DNA from: an uncultured bacterium
Lineage (GTDB): Bacteria; Armatimonadota; Hebobacteria; CAIYQO01
Direction: 5' to 3'
NCBI GenBank assembly: GCA_903928345.1
Contig: CAIYQO010000135.1
Location: forward strand, 1 to 64,000
DNA length: 64,000 nt
In this document: piece by piece, positions 20,701 through 29,430 of the stretch
Layout of the letters: every line of letters starts with the position of its first letter
Numbering within the stretch: position 1 is the first letter of the stretch
The notes under the pieces: generated by a model
Seen by the model: only the letters and a program-made list of their open reading frames with translations
What the model was told of the DNA's origin: nothing
Database searches by the model: none
Program-made: the position numbers and the translations under genes

Positions 20701-20786
20701 TCGGTGAATAGCCCCAGCAGCGCCGTGTCGGCACGACCGGCGAGGGTAAGCAGGGCGACGAATATCACCAACAATGTCCGCAACAT
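17757..20786 (-). CDS. Large secreted protein, possibly glycoside-hydrolase or beta-galactosidase-like
   Basis: Signal peptide MLRTLLVIFVALLTLAGRADT; central GYAALFVVGMTHTLPGAVLDRLGEFQASGGTVFQDDD resembles GH42-type trimerisation/GATase-like fold. Confidence 0.7.
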   Translation of the reverse strand: MLRTLLVIFVALLTLAGRADTALLGLFTDANRQVFAQGEEIEVSAVLVAPKPTTGELALTLTGLNLALPLYTTPMSADGRATVTVRLRPELTARLRPGAYALHAKLGALESLPLPLHLVETLRPTHFVIYNDPHVGGSESNLTLTTGAGVDDPNAWTDNPYHLSAVERARAPEEWALPRFAADLAAETALADQQAEIVRLHWGWAHTLRLGLERNLRDYQHSYAVAAERLKRFPSFAGFSYGEDIHTLGDWTGGSADAPFADPDFAARMTQYIGDVAAQRPELKITRDNLLPEKSQLWRGWTGYVTGLFPDAATRWHAALSAQLTNFVTTHGGSLPTLCNMGAGNYPPALYRAMTAVQGHADTGPFAEELGAEMLLLARQTQPVWVGSHTRLDRVRTLRLLSRGVDGVSAARDDLPLRLGDLCLGLQPEREVALLYSYTQAMFDVDTPAWRASFRTPDDHANPNLADLTQRDAVTEAYADLRRCGYQVHLVSEDGIRDGALTGYAALFVVGMTHTLPGAVLDRLGEFQASGGTVFQDDDTTVPVPDAVTMKVSFADAGYAAWVQAMKAQRAPLPDAPTLDTLYYTTGQNVRRALRKALADVLTPVAVSSDPRALCATARWGQARYFFLTADAPPGLTFHEAPTVTLPDDGVLYDLLAQKPVYERTFTVAEGRLLAQFPTRIAAVELRAPDAVSPGARLPLAVRVLGPHAPLDGLVPVEIEVVDPQGQVRWHLYRAAGGVDGLREELPLAANDPPGAWTVRVTERASGLWAQKSVLVRTETYPLAPRAVFRVPDVAVSGLDALRALLHPDTEVLVVLDAGQEEYRLAAGQLADRLTAAGLQSRVVTPTEVALLAAGFPLRPERAFTDDLPDLPHHVVLLSGAHVGTLYARLAHHGAAARTLTRNFPGTGNGLIDYHWSPFTGGYDAISLAANDDVGLRKALDVFLTLVGGTVPPEIAACATQAQNLEHVRTALLPPRIAWRPAPATWEPPLDADPLTTTGVTYGQEGRAR

Positions 20787-20795
20787 GGGCTCCTC

Positions 20796-20832
20796 GACCT
20801 ACCCCTTGAGGGAGGCGGCCAGGGGGTAGGTC
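20796..20832. repeat. Inverted repeat GACCTACCCC/GGGGTAGGTC (interspersed family, short copy)
   Basis: 10-bp perfect arms; shares GGCCAGGGGGTAGGTC with the element at 27629-27727. Confidence 0.65.
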
Positions 20833-20923
20833 ACCGTTGTACCATTTGACGCCGATGGCGGTAGAAGGATTCGGGGGCGGGCCTCAGAATAGAGAAGTTA
20901 TCATTGCGGAGAAAGCGGTGGCT

Positions 20924-21259
20924 ATGATCCGATCCTGTGATTCCGACGAGGCGTTTCGCATCCTGTTGGCGGACAGCGCGCGGGTACCGGTCTTTTTGAT
21001 GAAGCATTCCACGCGCTGCGGCATCTCGGCGCGGGCGCACATCGAGTTCGAGCGCTTCGCCCACGCGATCGGCGACGCGGCGGAGTGCTGGCAGGTGCCG
21101 GTGCTCGAGGAGCGCGCGCTGTCGCAAGCCATCGCGACGGAGACGGGCGTGACGCATCAATCGCCGCAGATGCTGCTCTTCGTGAACGGGCAGGTGGTAT
21201 GGCATACCTCGCACGGGAATATCACCCGCGCGGCACTGGAAGGCGCGCTGCCGAAATGA
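20924..21259 (+). CDS. ytxJ: Bacillithiol system redox-active protein YtxJ (monothiol bacilliredoxin)
   Basis: PVFLMKHSTRCGISARAHIEFERFA...VLEERALSQAIATETGVTHQSPQMLLFVNGQVVWHTSHGNIT is YtxJ/DUF2847-like. Confidence 0.85.
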   Translation: MIRSCDSDEAFRILLADSARVPVFLMKHSTRCGISARAHIEFERFAHAIGDAAECWQVPVLEERALSQAIATETGVTHQSPQMLLFVNGQVVWHTSHGNITRAALEGALPK

Positions 21260-21266
21260 GGATGTT

Positions 21267-21695
21267 ATGCATCACGACGTGACGACGACGCGGGTGCTCA
21301 TGGGCCGCCTGCGTCGCGGGGATGACCTGCTGGCGGCGCTTACCACCCTCTGCCGCGACGAGGGGGTGACGCTGGGCCGCGTGACGGCATTGGGCGCGGT
21401 TGAGTGCGCGTGCGTCGGTTTCTACGACCAGCAGGCGCGCACCTACAGCTACCTCACTTTCGACCGCCCGCTGGAAATCCTCGCGCTGGTGGGCAACATC
21501 TCTCTGCGCGACGGCGCCCCCGCCGTGCACGCGCACATCACGCTGGGGGAGGAGGACGGGCGCGCCCTCGGCGGCCATCTCGCCCCCGGCACCCGGGTCT
21601 TCGCCTGCGAATTCACCCTCGACGTCCTCGCCGGGCCGGCACTCACCCGCGGCTACGATGAGGAGACCGGGTTACCGCTGTGGCCGGCGGGGTAG
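21267..21695 (+). CDS. PPC/DUF296 domain protein
   Basis: MGRLRRGDDLLAALTTLCRDEGVTLGRVTALGAVECACVGFYD...LEILALVGNISLRDGAPAVHAHITLGEEDGRALGGHL. Confidence 0.88.
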   Translation: MHHDVTTTRVLMGRLRRGDDLLAALTTLCRDEGVTLGRVTALGAVECACVGFYDQQARTYSYLTFDRPLEILALVGNISLRDGAPAVHAHITLGEEDGRALGGHLAPGTRVFACEFTLDVLAGPALTRGYDEETGLPLWPAG

Positions 21696-21719
21696 GGGAA
21701 CCGCGAAAGGAGCATCGAT

Positions 21720-22400
21720 ATGATTTGTGACCGCTTGGGCTGGCTGCAATTCCTGCGCCGCTTTAGCATGCTTATCGACGCCGGGGCGGCGATTGCGCCG
21801 TCGCTGCATGCGTTATCGGAGGAGCTGCCGCCGCCGTTCGACGCGCGGGCGGGCGCCATGCTGGACGCCATCCGCGGCGGGGCGACGCTGACCACCGCGC
21901 TGAAACCCTCTGCCGACACGCAACCGCCGTATCTCATTCACCTCATCCGTGCCGGCGAGGTGGGTGGGGTGGTGCAAGTCACCCTGGCGCGCGCCGTGGC
22001 GCTGCTCGCGGAGGAAGTCGCGATGGGGAAGGCGGTGGACTTGGCCCTCGACGCGGACTGGGCGATGCTGACGGACGACTGGGCGATGACCACCGCGCCC
22101 GTGCGCCTGCTGCTGACCGCGCGCTACTGCCGTGTCGTGGGCAGCCTGCTCACCAGCGGCGTGCCGATCCTGCAGACGCTGGAAGTTGCCGCCTTACTGC
22201 TCCCCGTGGTGCAGCAGCAAGGCGCCCAACGGACGATAGCCACCATTCGCGCCCACGGCGATAATGATGCCATCGACGCCATGCTCGACTACTTGCCGCC
22301 CACCCTGCGTCTCGTCTTCCGCCTGGGCATGGACAGCGGTACGCTGGACACCGCCTTATTGAAAGCCGGGGAATGCTACCGCGACGAGGTGTTGACATAA
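21720..22400 (+). CDS. Type II secretion system F (GspF)-like domain protein lacking transmembrane helices
   Basis: LRRFSMLIDAGAAIAPSLHALSEEL...YLIHLIRAGEVGGVVQVTLARAVALL and second half YCRVVGSLLTSGVPILQTLEVAALL. Confidence 0.7.
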   Translation: MICDRLGWLQFLRRFSMLIDAGAAIAPSLHALSEELPPPFDARAGAMLDAIRGGATLTTALKPSADTQPPYLIHLIRAGEVGGVVQVTLARAVALLAEEVAMGKAVDLALDADWAMLTDDWAMTTAPVRLLLTARYCRVVGSLLTSGVPILQTLEVAALLLPVVQQQGAQRTIATIRAHGDNDAIDAMLDYLPPTLRLVFRLGMDSGTLDTALLKAGECYRDEVLT

Positions 22401-22503
22401 GAATCAGGAGATGGAGCCGGTCACGTTTACACATATTCCTGCTCCGCGCTCCATGCTCTCCGCTCCCCCCCTCGTTACACGTGAAATGAACAGGTTCAAC
22501 CGG

Positions 22504-22532
22504 TTGTGACCGCTCCCTCTTTAGTGTATAGT
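22504..22532 (+). promoter_or_regulatory. Sigma70-like promoter TTGTGA-N17-TATAGT overlapping a palindromic AACCGGTT-centred site
   Basis: -35 22504-22509, -10 22527-22532; TTCAACCGGTTGTGA spans the -35. Confidence 0.65.
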
Positions 22533-22563
22533 GGCGCTATCCCGCTTCTTTCGGAGGAACGCC

Positions 22564-25500
22564 ATGACGACGCGATGGTGGGTAGCGTGTTTGGTATGGC
22601 TGGCAGCCGTGTCCGCCGCGTGGGCACAGTTGACGCCGGCGATCACTGCCGACGACTTGGACCCGGCGCAATGCCAGGCCTTTGACGGCGGCACGGCGCT
22701 GGCGCCGCCCGCGCGCGAGACGGTGGAGGGCCTGCTCGGTCTGCGCACCGGCCCGGCGACGTGGAGCACCGGCAAGGTAACGAGCCTGCGCCGCCATTTC
22801 CGCATCGCCTTCGCGCACCCCGTCACGCTGGGCACCATTTGCACCGGCTACGAGGGGGCCGGCAAGGTCTTCTGGTTCGGCGTCAACCTCGACCGCACGG
22901 TGAGCGTACTCAAAGCGGATGCCCCGTACCCCGGCGACGTGACGAAGGACGACCAGTGGCTCACGCTGCCGCTGGGGCCGGTGAAGACGTTGCCGACCGG
23001 CCTGGCGGTGCGCGCGCTGCGCTTCTCCGAGATCTTTACCAGCGCCGTCGCCACTCCCAGCCGGGACTATGAAACCCCGCCCAGTACGCTTTCCTCCGTC
23101 CTGTTGCTCAAGGAGCGCTACTTCGACGCCCTCACCCTCGGCACCATGAAAACGCTGCCGCAGGGGAAACAGGTACCCGATCAGTGGATGGGCATGTGGA
23201 TGGCCCCGCAGACGTTGGCGGGGGTGGTCTACTTCCCCATGCGTGACGGGACGGTGGTGCACCTGGAGACGTTGAAGCCGGACACCGCTGAATTCCCCCT
23301 CTTCGCCCCGCACGAGCGCTGGAAGTCGCAGGGTGAGGTGGCCTACGCCGGCGCGCCGGGATTGTACCGTTTCGCCGCGCCGCTCGCCACCAAGGCGCTG
23401 CACGTGTCGGTCACCAAAGGCGGCATCGATTTCAGCTACAGCGTGGGACGCGTCTTCGCGCTGGCCGCGTTGAAGGACGGCGAGGCGCCGCCCACGCCCG
23501 GCCTGCCCACCGCGCCGTTCAAACTCGGCTACGACATGCCGATGGACGGCTTCATCGCCGTCGACGTGCGCGACAAGGCGGGCAAGCACGTGCGGCGGCT
23601 GATCTCCGAAGTCACGCGTCCCAAGGGCACCGTGAAGGAGCCGTGGGATTTAAAGGATGACTTCGGCCAGTACGTGCCACCGGGCGACTACACCTTCACC
23701 GCCGTGGCGCGCCCGCCGCTGAAACTAACCTATGAGAACACCGTGAACAACGCCGGGCATCCGCCCTGGTGGGCCCCGGTACGCGGCGGCGGCAGTTGGA
23801 TGGCCGACGAATCCTCCCCCGCGTGCATCGGCACGGTGGGCGACACGATGATTATGGGTTCCATCGTCTGCGAAAGCGGCCAGGTGGCGATCACCACGGA
23901 CCTGGAGGGCAACAAGCAGTGGGGTGAAAGCCCCGTGCTCACCGCGTGGGGCGGCGCCTACCGCGTCGCCAGCGACGGCCATTACGGCTACCTGGTGAAC
24001 TCCTACGGCATCGAACGGCTGGACCCGCAGGTGGCGAACTTCGCCCCGACGGAGATCTTCAAGCATACCTTCACCGTAGACGTGCCCGGCGGCGCCTTTG
24101 GCGGCACCGACCTGGGCGGCGCGGCGGCGCAGGGTGACCGGCTGTACCTCAGCTACCACGCGCCGACGATCCCGTGGCTCATCTCCTCCCCGTTGGAGAC
24201 ACAACTCGACTGCAAAAAATCGATCCCGCTGGTGCGCAAGTCGCGTGAGTACAAGGAATACGAATACGACGACTTCGCGCGCTTCTACTCCACCTTCCAG
24301 GTGGGCGCGGCGCCGTGCACCACCGCGGCCTACTTCGGCGACGCCCCGACGAACGGCGCGCTGTCCAACACGTTGACGGTGGCCTTCACCAAGCCGATCC
24401 CCGTCGGCTCCATCCTGGTGCCCGACGCGAGCATCAAAGTCTACGCGCTGAAACCGGGGCTGACGATGCCCTCCGACGAGCCGGACATCGAGAATAACGA
24501 TCCCGGCGTCGGCGACGGCGGGGGAGGCGGCGACGAGGATAAGTTCGACGAGGCGCGCTGGGTACCGTTGAAGACGGTGGGCCGCCCCGGCTTCCCGGGC
24601 ATCGCGCTGTTGGATAAAGGCTTCACTACGCTGGCATTGCGCTATCAAGCGAAACGGCTGGCCTACTCCCTCATCATGAGCCGCCGCTTTGCCGACCTCT
24701 CCTCCACCGCCACGGCGTTTTACGAGGAAGGCACGAACACGGAGAAGGGGGGCTGGAAGGTCACCCGGCCGGCGAAGCCGCCCATGAGCGTGGAGAATCC
24801 CGCGCGCATGGCGCTGGTGTGGCCGACGGCGGTCACCCTGCGCGGCGTGAGTTTCCACTACCCGACCACCGCGTCGATGGCCATCGATACCTTTATCGGC
24901 CCCGACGGCACCGACCCGCACGCCGCCATTGCCGACGACGCGCAGTGGAAACAGGTGGGCGCCATTCAAGTGGCGATCTACGCCGGCTACTGGCCGCAAA
25001 CGCCCACCGTGCGCACGGTGGACTTCGGCGACCTGATCACCACCCGCGCGCTGCGCTTCCGCGCCACGCTGGCCGCTGGTCGCCTGGGCCCGCAAGGCTT
25101 CATCGGCCCCATCAAAGGCAATCAGGAAGCCGGTTTCGACGCCGTGGTGGCCTACAGCTACCTGGGCAACGATCCCGACGGCCTGCCCCCCGCACTCAAC
25201 GAGCGCCTCACCGAACTCAAGCTGCCCGGTGCCGAGGGTCGCGCGGAGGTGGTGCGGCATATTCCCATCAAGAAGCCCGGCCATATCGCCTTCGACCACG
25301 CCGGCAAGTTGTATGCCTTCTCCGACGGCGCGCTGGTGCAGGTGCCGCTGCCCCTCGACGCCGCGAATGCCCCGATCGTCGTGCTGGCCAAAGGCACCAT
25401 CGCGCAACCCGCGGGCTTCGCCTTCGACGCCGACGACCTGTGCTACATCGCCGACCAGGGGCCGTCCGTCATCAAGGTTTACGACCTGACGAAGAAGACG

Positions 25501-27630
25501 CTGGTACGCACCATCGGCACGCCGGGCGGCCTCCAGATCGGCCCGTGGGATTCCACGCGCTTCGACCTGCCCGACGGGGTGGCAATCGATAAAAACGGCA
25601 AGGTGTGGGTGGCGGAAACGAGCTGGCAACCCAAACGCATCAGCCGCTGGAGCAAGGACGGGAAACTGGAAAAGATGTTCCTCGGCCCCACGAACTACGG
25701 CCAGACCGGCGCCTACGGCGGCGGCGGGTGGCTCGATCCGCAAGACCGCTCCGTCATCACCTATGACGGGATGAAGTTCACCATCGACTGGGCGACTAAA
25801 GCGTGGAAGCTGGCGGCGATCCTCTACCGCCCCGGCATCAACGGCCCGGAGCGCTCCGCCTCGCCCAACCGCACGCAGTACGTGCAGGGGCACCGCTACC
25901 AACTCGGCGACCCGTCGGTGTACCACGAGATCGCCGTGATCTGCGCCGAGTCGAAGGGCGCCGCGCACGTGCTCGTTGCGGCGGGCAACCTGGGCTTCTG
26001 GAAGGATGTCGGCAAATACCCGACGCTGAAACCGCTGCTGGCGGGAATCGAGCCGGAGAAGTACGGCTTCATCTGGACGGACAAGAACGGCGACGGCATC
26101 CCGCAGGCCGACGAGGTGCAGCTCACCACGGCGGACGGGCTCAAGCCGACCTACGACCCCAGCCGCATCGGCGACGACCTGACCATCAACTTCGCCGGGG
26201 TGCGCCTGAAGCCCACCGGCTTGCGTGAGGACGGGCTGCCGCTGTACGACCTGGCGAAGCTGGAGAAGGTGCCCTGGTTGAACAACCCCGCGTGGAGCAC
26301 CGCCGACGGGCGTACCTTCCAACTCGGCAACAACATGGTGGACGCCGCCGGCAAAACGTTGTGGGATTACCCGGACGATCATCAAGCCGTAGGCGGCTCA
26401 CGCGGCGTGCCGTATGAGCGCCCGCCGGGTCTGCTCGTCGGCGAATTCGGCCCCATCGGTCACGTGAGTGTTGCCGGCGAGGAGCTGTTCGTCACCAACG
26501 CCAACCACGGCGACTGGTACGTCTTCACCGCCGACGGGTTGCTCGCCGGGTGCATCTTCGGCGGCCCGGTCGGCTACGGCCGCCGCCACTGGACGATGCC
26601 GGAGTGCGTGCCGGGGGAGACGGACCTGTCCGACCTGCGCATGGACGAGGAGCACTTCGCCGGCAGCGTGGTGAAGGCCGAGGACGGCCACATCTACGCG
26701 CTGGCCGGCCACAACCACCTCAGTCTGGTGCGCGTGGACGGCTTCGAAGCGATGAAGCGGCTCAACGGCACGGCGACCGTGCACAAGGAAGACCTGGACG
26801 CCACCAAAACGTGGGAGATCGCCCGCTCCGCCGCCGAACGCGCGCTGGCGGAGCCCAAGGTGGCGAAGATACCCTACGTGGAAGAAGGCGGCATCGCGGT
26901 GGACGGCTCGGCGGACGAGTGGGCGGAGAATCTGTTCATGCCCATCCATACGACCTACAGCGTGGAGCTGCAGAAGGACGTGGTGGATCAGCGCGTGGCG
27001 CTGGCCTTCAACTCCGAGCACCTCTTCTTGGTCGCGGAGATTGCCGACTCCTCGCCGCTGCTGAACACGGCGGCGAACCTGTCGTATATCTTCAAGTTCG
27101 GCGACGCGGTGGATATCTGCCTGGGCACCGACGCGACGGCCTCGCCCACGCGCGAGCGCCCCGCGCCGGGGGACATTCGCATCCTCCTCTCCCAGGTGGG
27201 CGACAAGCCGTTGGCGATGGTCTACAACTACAACGCCCCCGACACCCCGCGCGATAAGCGGGTGCGCTACTTCTCCGACGCGGGCGGCGAGGTGTTTGTC
27301 GACCAGGTGCACGAAGTGGACGGGGCGATGATCCTCGTCACGCAGGGGAAGAACGGCTATACGCTGGAAGCCGCGCTACCCTGGAAGGCACTGGGGGTGA
27401 CGCCGCCGAAATTGAATACGAAGATTCGCGGCGACGTGGGGGTATTGCTCGGTGACGAGCACGGCCTGCGCACCGTCGAGCGGCGTTATTGGGCGGCGAA
27501 GAACCAGACCGTGGTGGCCGACACCCCCACGGAGGTGCGCGCCACGCCCATCCTGTGGGGCGAGCTGTACGTCACCGATGCCGACCCGACGGTGAAGTTC
27601 GGCCCCGACGCCGGAACGAATGAGCCATGA
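22564..27630 (+). CDS. Very large secreted protein: FlgD-Ig-like, NHL-like beta-propeller and C-terminal CBM9-like domains
   Basis: SD GGAGG-ATG at 22564, signal peptide MTTRWWVACLVWLAAVSAAWAQ; DVRDKAGKHVRRLISEVTRPKGTVKEPWDLKDDFGQYVPPGDYTF; LPDGVAIDKNGKVWVAET; VDGSADEWAENLFMPI. Confidence 0.88.
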   Translation: MTTRWWVACLVWLAAVSAAWAQLTPAITADDLDPAQCQAFDGGTALAPPARETVEGLLGLRTGPATWSTGKVTSLRRHFRIAFAHPVTLGTICTGYEGAGKVFWFGVNLDRTVSVLKADAPYPGDVTKDDQWLTLPLGPVKTLPTGLAVRALRFSEIFTSAVATPSRDYETPPSTLSSVLLLKERYFDALTLGTMKTLPQGKQVPDQWMGMWMAPQTLAGVVYFPMRDGTVVHLETLKPDTAEFPLFAPHERWKSQGEVAYAGAPGLYRFAAPLATKALHVSVTKGGIDFSYSVGRVFALAALKDGEAPPTPGLPTAPFKLGYDMPMDGFIAVDVRDKAGKHVRRLISEVTRPKGTVKEPWDLKDDFGQYVPPGDYTFTAVARPPLKLTYENTVNNAGHPPWWAPVRGGGSWMADESSPACIGTVGDTMIMGSIVCESGQVAITTDLEGNKQWGESPVLTAWGGAYRVASDGHYGYLVNSYGIERLDPQVANFAPTEIFKHTFTVDVPGGAFGGTDLGGAAAQGDRLYLSYHAPTIPWLISSPLETQLDCKKSIPLVRKSREYKEYEYDDFARFYSTFQVGAAPCTTAAYFGDAPTNGALSNTLTVAFTKPIPVGSILVPDASIKVYALKPGLTMPSDEPDIENNDPGVGDGGGGGDEDKFDEARWVPLKTVGRPGFPGIALLDKGFTTLALRYQAKRLAYSLIMSRRFADLSSTATAFYEEGTNTEKGGWKVTRPAKPPMSVENPARMALVWPTAVTLRGVSFHYPTTASMAIDTFIGPDGTDPHAAIADDAQWKQVGAIQVAIYAGYWPQTPTVRTVDFGDLITTRALRFRATLAAGRLGPQGFIGPIKGNQEAGFDAVVAYSYLGNDPDGLPPALNERLTELKLPGAEGRAEVVRHIPIKKPGHIAFDHAGKLYAFSDGALVQVPLPLDAANAPIVVLAKGTIAQPAGFAFDADDLCYIADQGPSVIKVYDLTKKTLVRTIGTPGGLQIGPWDSTRFDLPDGVAIDKNGKVWVAETSWQPKRISRWSKDGKLEKMFLGPTNYGQTGAYGGGGWLDPQDRSVITYDGMKFTIDWATKAWKLAAILYRPGINGPERSASPNRTQYVQGHRYQLGDPSVYHEIAVICAESKGAAHVLVAAGNLGFWKDVGKYPTLKPLLAGIEPEKYGFIWTDKNGDGIPQADEVQLTTADGLKPTYDPSRIGDDLTINFAGVRLKPTGLREDGLPLYDLAKLEKVPWLNNPAWSTADGRTFQLGNNMVDAAGKTLWDYPDDHQAVGGSRGVPYERPPGLLVGEFGPIGHVSVAGEELFVTNANHGDWYVFTADGLLAGCIFGGPVGYGRRHWTMPECVPGETDLSDLRMDEEHFAGSVVKAEDGHIYALAGHNHLSLVRVDGFEAMKRLNGTATVHKEDLDATKTWEIARSAAERALAEPKVAKIPYVEEGGIAVDGSADEWAENLFMPIHTTYSVELQKDVVDQRVALAFNSEHLFLVAEIADSSPLLNTAANLSYIFKFGDAVDICLGTDATASPTRERPAPGDIRILLSQVGDKPLAMVYNYNAPDTPRDKRVRYFSDAGGEVFVDQVHEVDGAMILVTQGKNGYTLEAALPWKALGVTPPKLNTKIRGDVGVLLGDEHGLRTVERRYWAAKNQTVVADTPTEVRATPILWGELYVTDADPTVKFGPDAGTNEP

Positions 27631-27727
27631 CCTGACCCCCCGGCCCCCTTCCCGCACGGGATGGGGGCGACGGTGAACCAGCACGGCATTTCCCCCTCCC
27701 GCACGGGAGGGGGCCAGGGGGTAGGTC
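27629..27727. repeat. Inverted-repeat element GACCTnACCCCCnGGCCCCCT... (interspersed family, long copy), overlapping the stop codon of the upstream gene
   Basis: Left arm 27629-27660, right arm ending 27727. Confidence 0.7.
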
Positions 27728-27741
27728 CCGAAAGGGATATT

Positions 27742-29430
27742 ATGAATCGAATCACCCTCTGGATCACCCTGTTGCTGCTGCCTATCGCCGTCTGCGCCAC
27801 CACGCCGCTGATACATCCCGGCGACCGGGTGGCGATCTTCGGCGACAGCATCTCCACCGGCAAAGGGTACGGCTTCAAGGCCGTCGCGCTGATGAACGCC
27901 GCACACCCCGAGCTAAAACTTACCTGGCAGGACAACGGCCACCCGGGCTGGCGCTCAGATCACGCGGTGAAGGCGCTCGACCAGCTTTTGGCGGGCAAGC
28001 CCACGCTGGTGACGATCATGTTCGGCACCAATGACGAGGGGCAACTCGGCGCGCGCGGCATCGCCGGGCTGGCCGCCAACCTGCGGGTGCTGGTGGACGC
28101 GACGCGCAAATCCGGCGCGCGCGTGGTGCTACTCACCCCGCCGTATACCTCCGACGAAGACCCGTGGGGCGCCTATCTGGACGCCACCGCGCTGCCGCAG
28201 ATGGCAGAGGAGGTCTTTACCCTCGGCAAAAAGCTCGGGGTGCCCGTCTTCGACATGTTCACCGTCACCCGCCTCGCCAACGCGGAGGGGCGCAAAAAAG
28301 ACCCTAAGTTCCAGATGTACAACTCCCCAGGCGACGTGCACCCGAACGACCTGGGGCATACGCTGATGGCGCACGCGCTGGCCGACTTCCTCCTCGGTGT
28401 CGCCACCCCGCCGCGCGTGCCTTACGCATGTAAGCACCTCTACGGCCCGGTGGGTGACGCCGTGGCAGCGACGACCGTCGACCTGAACACGCCCGGCCCA
28501 CTCTTCCCCGACGCGCTGCCGATGGTGCTTCCCGGCGTCGGTGCGACCCTCTTCACCAACCGCTGGAAAGGTCCAGCCGATCTTTCCGCGCGCGGCACCG
28601 CCGGTTGGGACGCGAAGAACCTGTACGTTGAAATCGATGTCACCGACGACGTGGTGGTCACCGGCGACAAGCAACCCGCGTGGGGCGCCGACGGCATCGA
28701 GTTCTTCCTCGACACCCGCCCGGTCGAGAAGCGCACCCTCGGCGCGACGACGGGATATTATCAGCTTTTTGTACCCGTCCTCGCGACCGATGGCCCGGCG
28801 CCCGTCTTCTGCGGCAACATGGCGCCCTTCGACCCCGCCACCGTGACGGCTACGTCGCACCGTACCCCCACCGGCTATCGGCTGCGCTTCGCGCTCCCCT
28901 GGATGACGATCGGTTTTACCCCGGCGCAGGGGAGCAACATCGGCTTCGACTACGCCATTAACGACTGCGACGACGCCAAGGTAGGCCGCTACAAGGCCCT
29001 CTGGCGCGGCGCGGGGGACGACTATAACGAGGCGGGGCACCTGGGCACGCTGGTGCTGTCTCCGAAGAGGCACCTGGTACCGGCGAATGACCCAAAACTG
29101 CAATACACCGACCCCGCGCCGCTCATCACCCGGCCGGGTACGTCGGTGACGGCGCGTTTCGAGGGCACCTCCTTCGGCGTGAAGTTGGACGACGCGCGCG
29201 GGTTGAATGTTTACGCTGTCATCCTCGACGGTGATGCTACACATCCGTATCTCCTCTGCTGTCGCGCGGGCGAGGCGACATATCCCATGCTCGCCGGTCT
29301 GCCCGCGGGGACGCACACCGTGGAGATCTTCCGCCGCACCGAGACCGACCAGGGGGCGACGCGTTTCCTGGGGGTGGTGCTCGACGATGGGAAAGCGCTG
29401 GTGAAACCACCGAAGCGAAAGGGCAAATGA
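27742..29430 (+). CDS. Secreted SGNH/GDSL hydrolase with C-terminal CBM9-like domain
   Basis: RVAIFGDSISTGKGYGFK, HPGWRSD, TIMFGTNDE, DVHPNDLGH blocks; start refined to ATG 27742. Confidence 0.9.
   Translation: MNRITLWITLLLLPIAVCATTPLIHPGDRVAIFGDSISTGKGYGFKAVALMNAAHPELKLTWQDNGHPGWRSDHAVKALDQLLAGKPTLVTIMFGTNDEGQLGARGIAGLAANLRVLVDATRKSGARVVLLTPPYTSDEDPWGAYLDATALPQMAEEVFTLGKKLGVPVFDMFTVTRLANAEGRKKDPKFQMYNSPGDVHPNDLGHTLMAHALADFLLGVATPPRVPYACKHLYGPVGDAVAATTVDLNTPGPLFPDALPMVLPGVGATLFTNRWKGPADLSARGTAGWDAKNLYVEIDVTDDVVVTGDKQPAWGADGIEFFLDTRPVEKRTLGATTGYYQLFVPVLATDGPAPVFCGNMAPFDPATVTATSHRTPTGYRLRFALPWMTIGFTPAQGSNIGFDYAINDCDDAKVGRYKALWRGAGDDYNEAGHLGTLVLSPKRHLVPANDPKLQYTDPAPLITRPGTSVTARFEGTSFGVKLDDARGLNVYAVILDGDATHPYLLCCRAGEATYPMLAGLPAGTHTVEIFRRTETDQGATRFLGVVLDDGKALVKPPKRKGK

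Noticed and set aside
23725-26385. 886-aa minus-strand ORF
   Set aside because: Antisense shadow of the 5-kb secreted protein gene; no recognisable domain or RBS.
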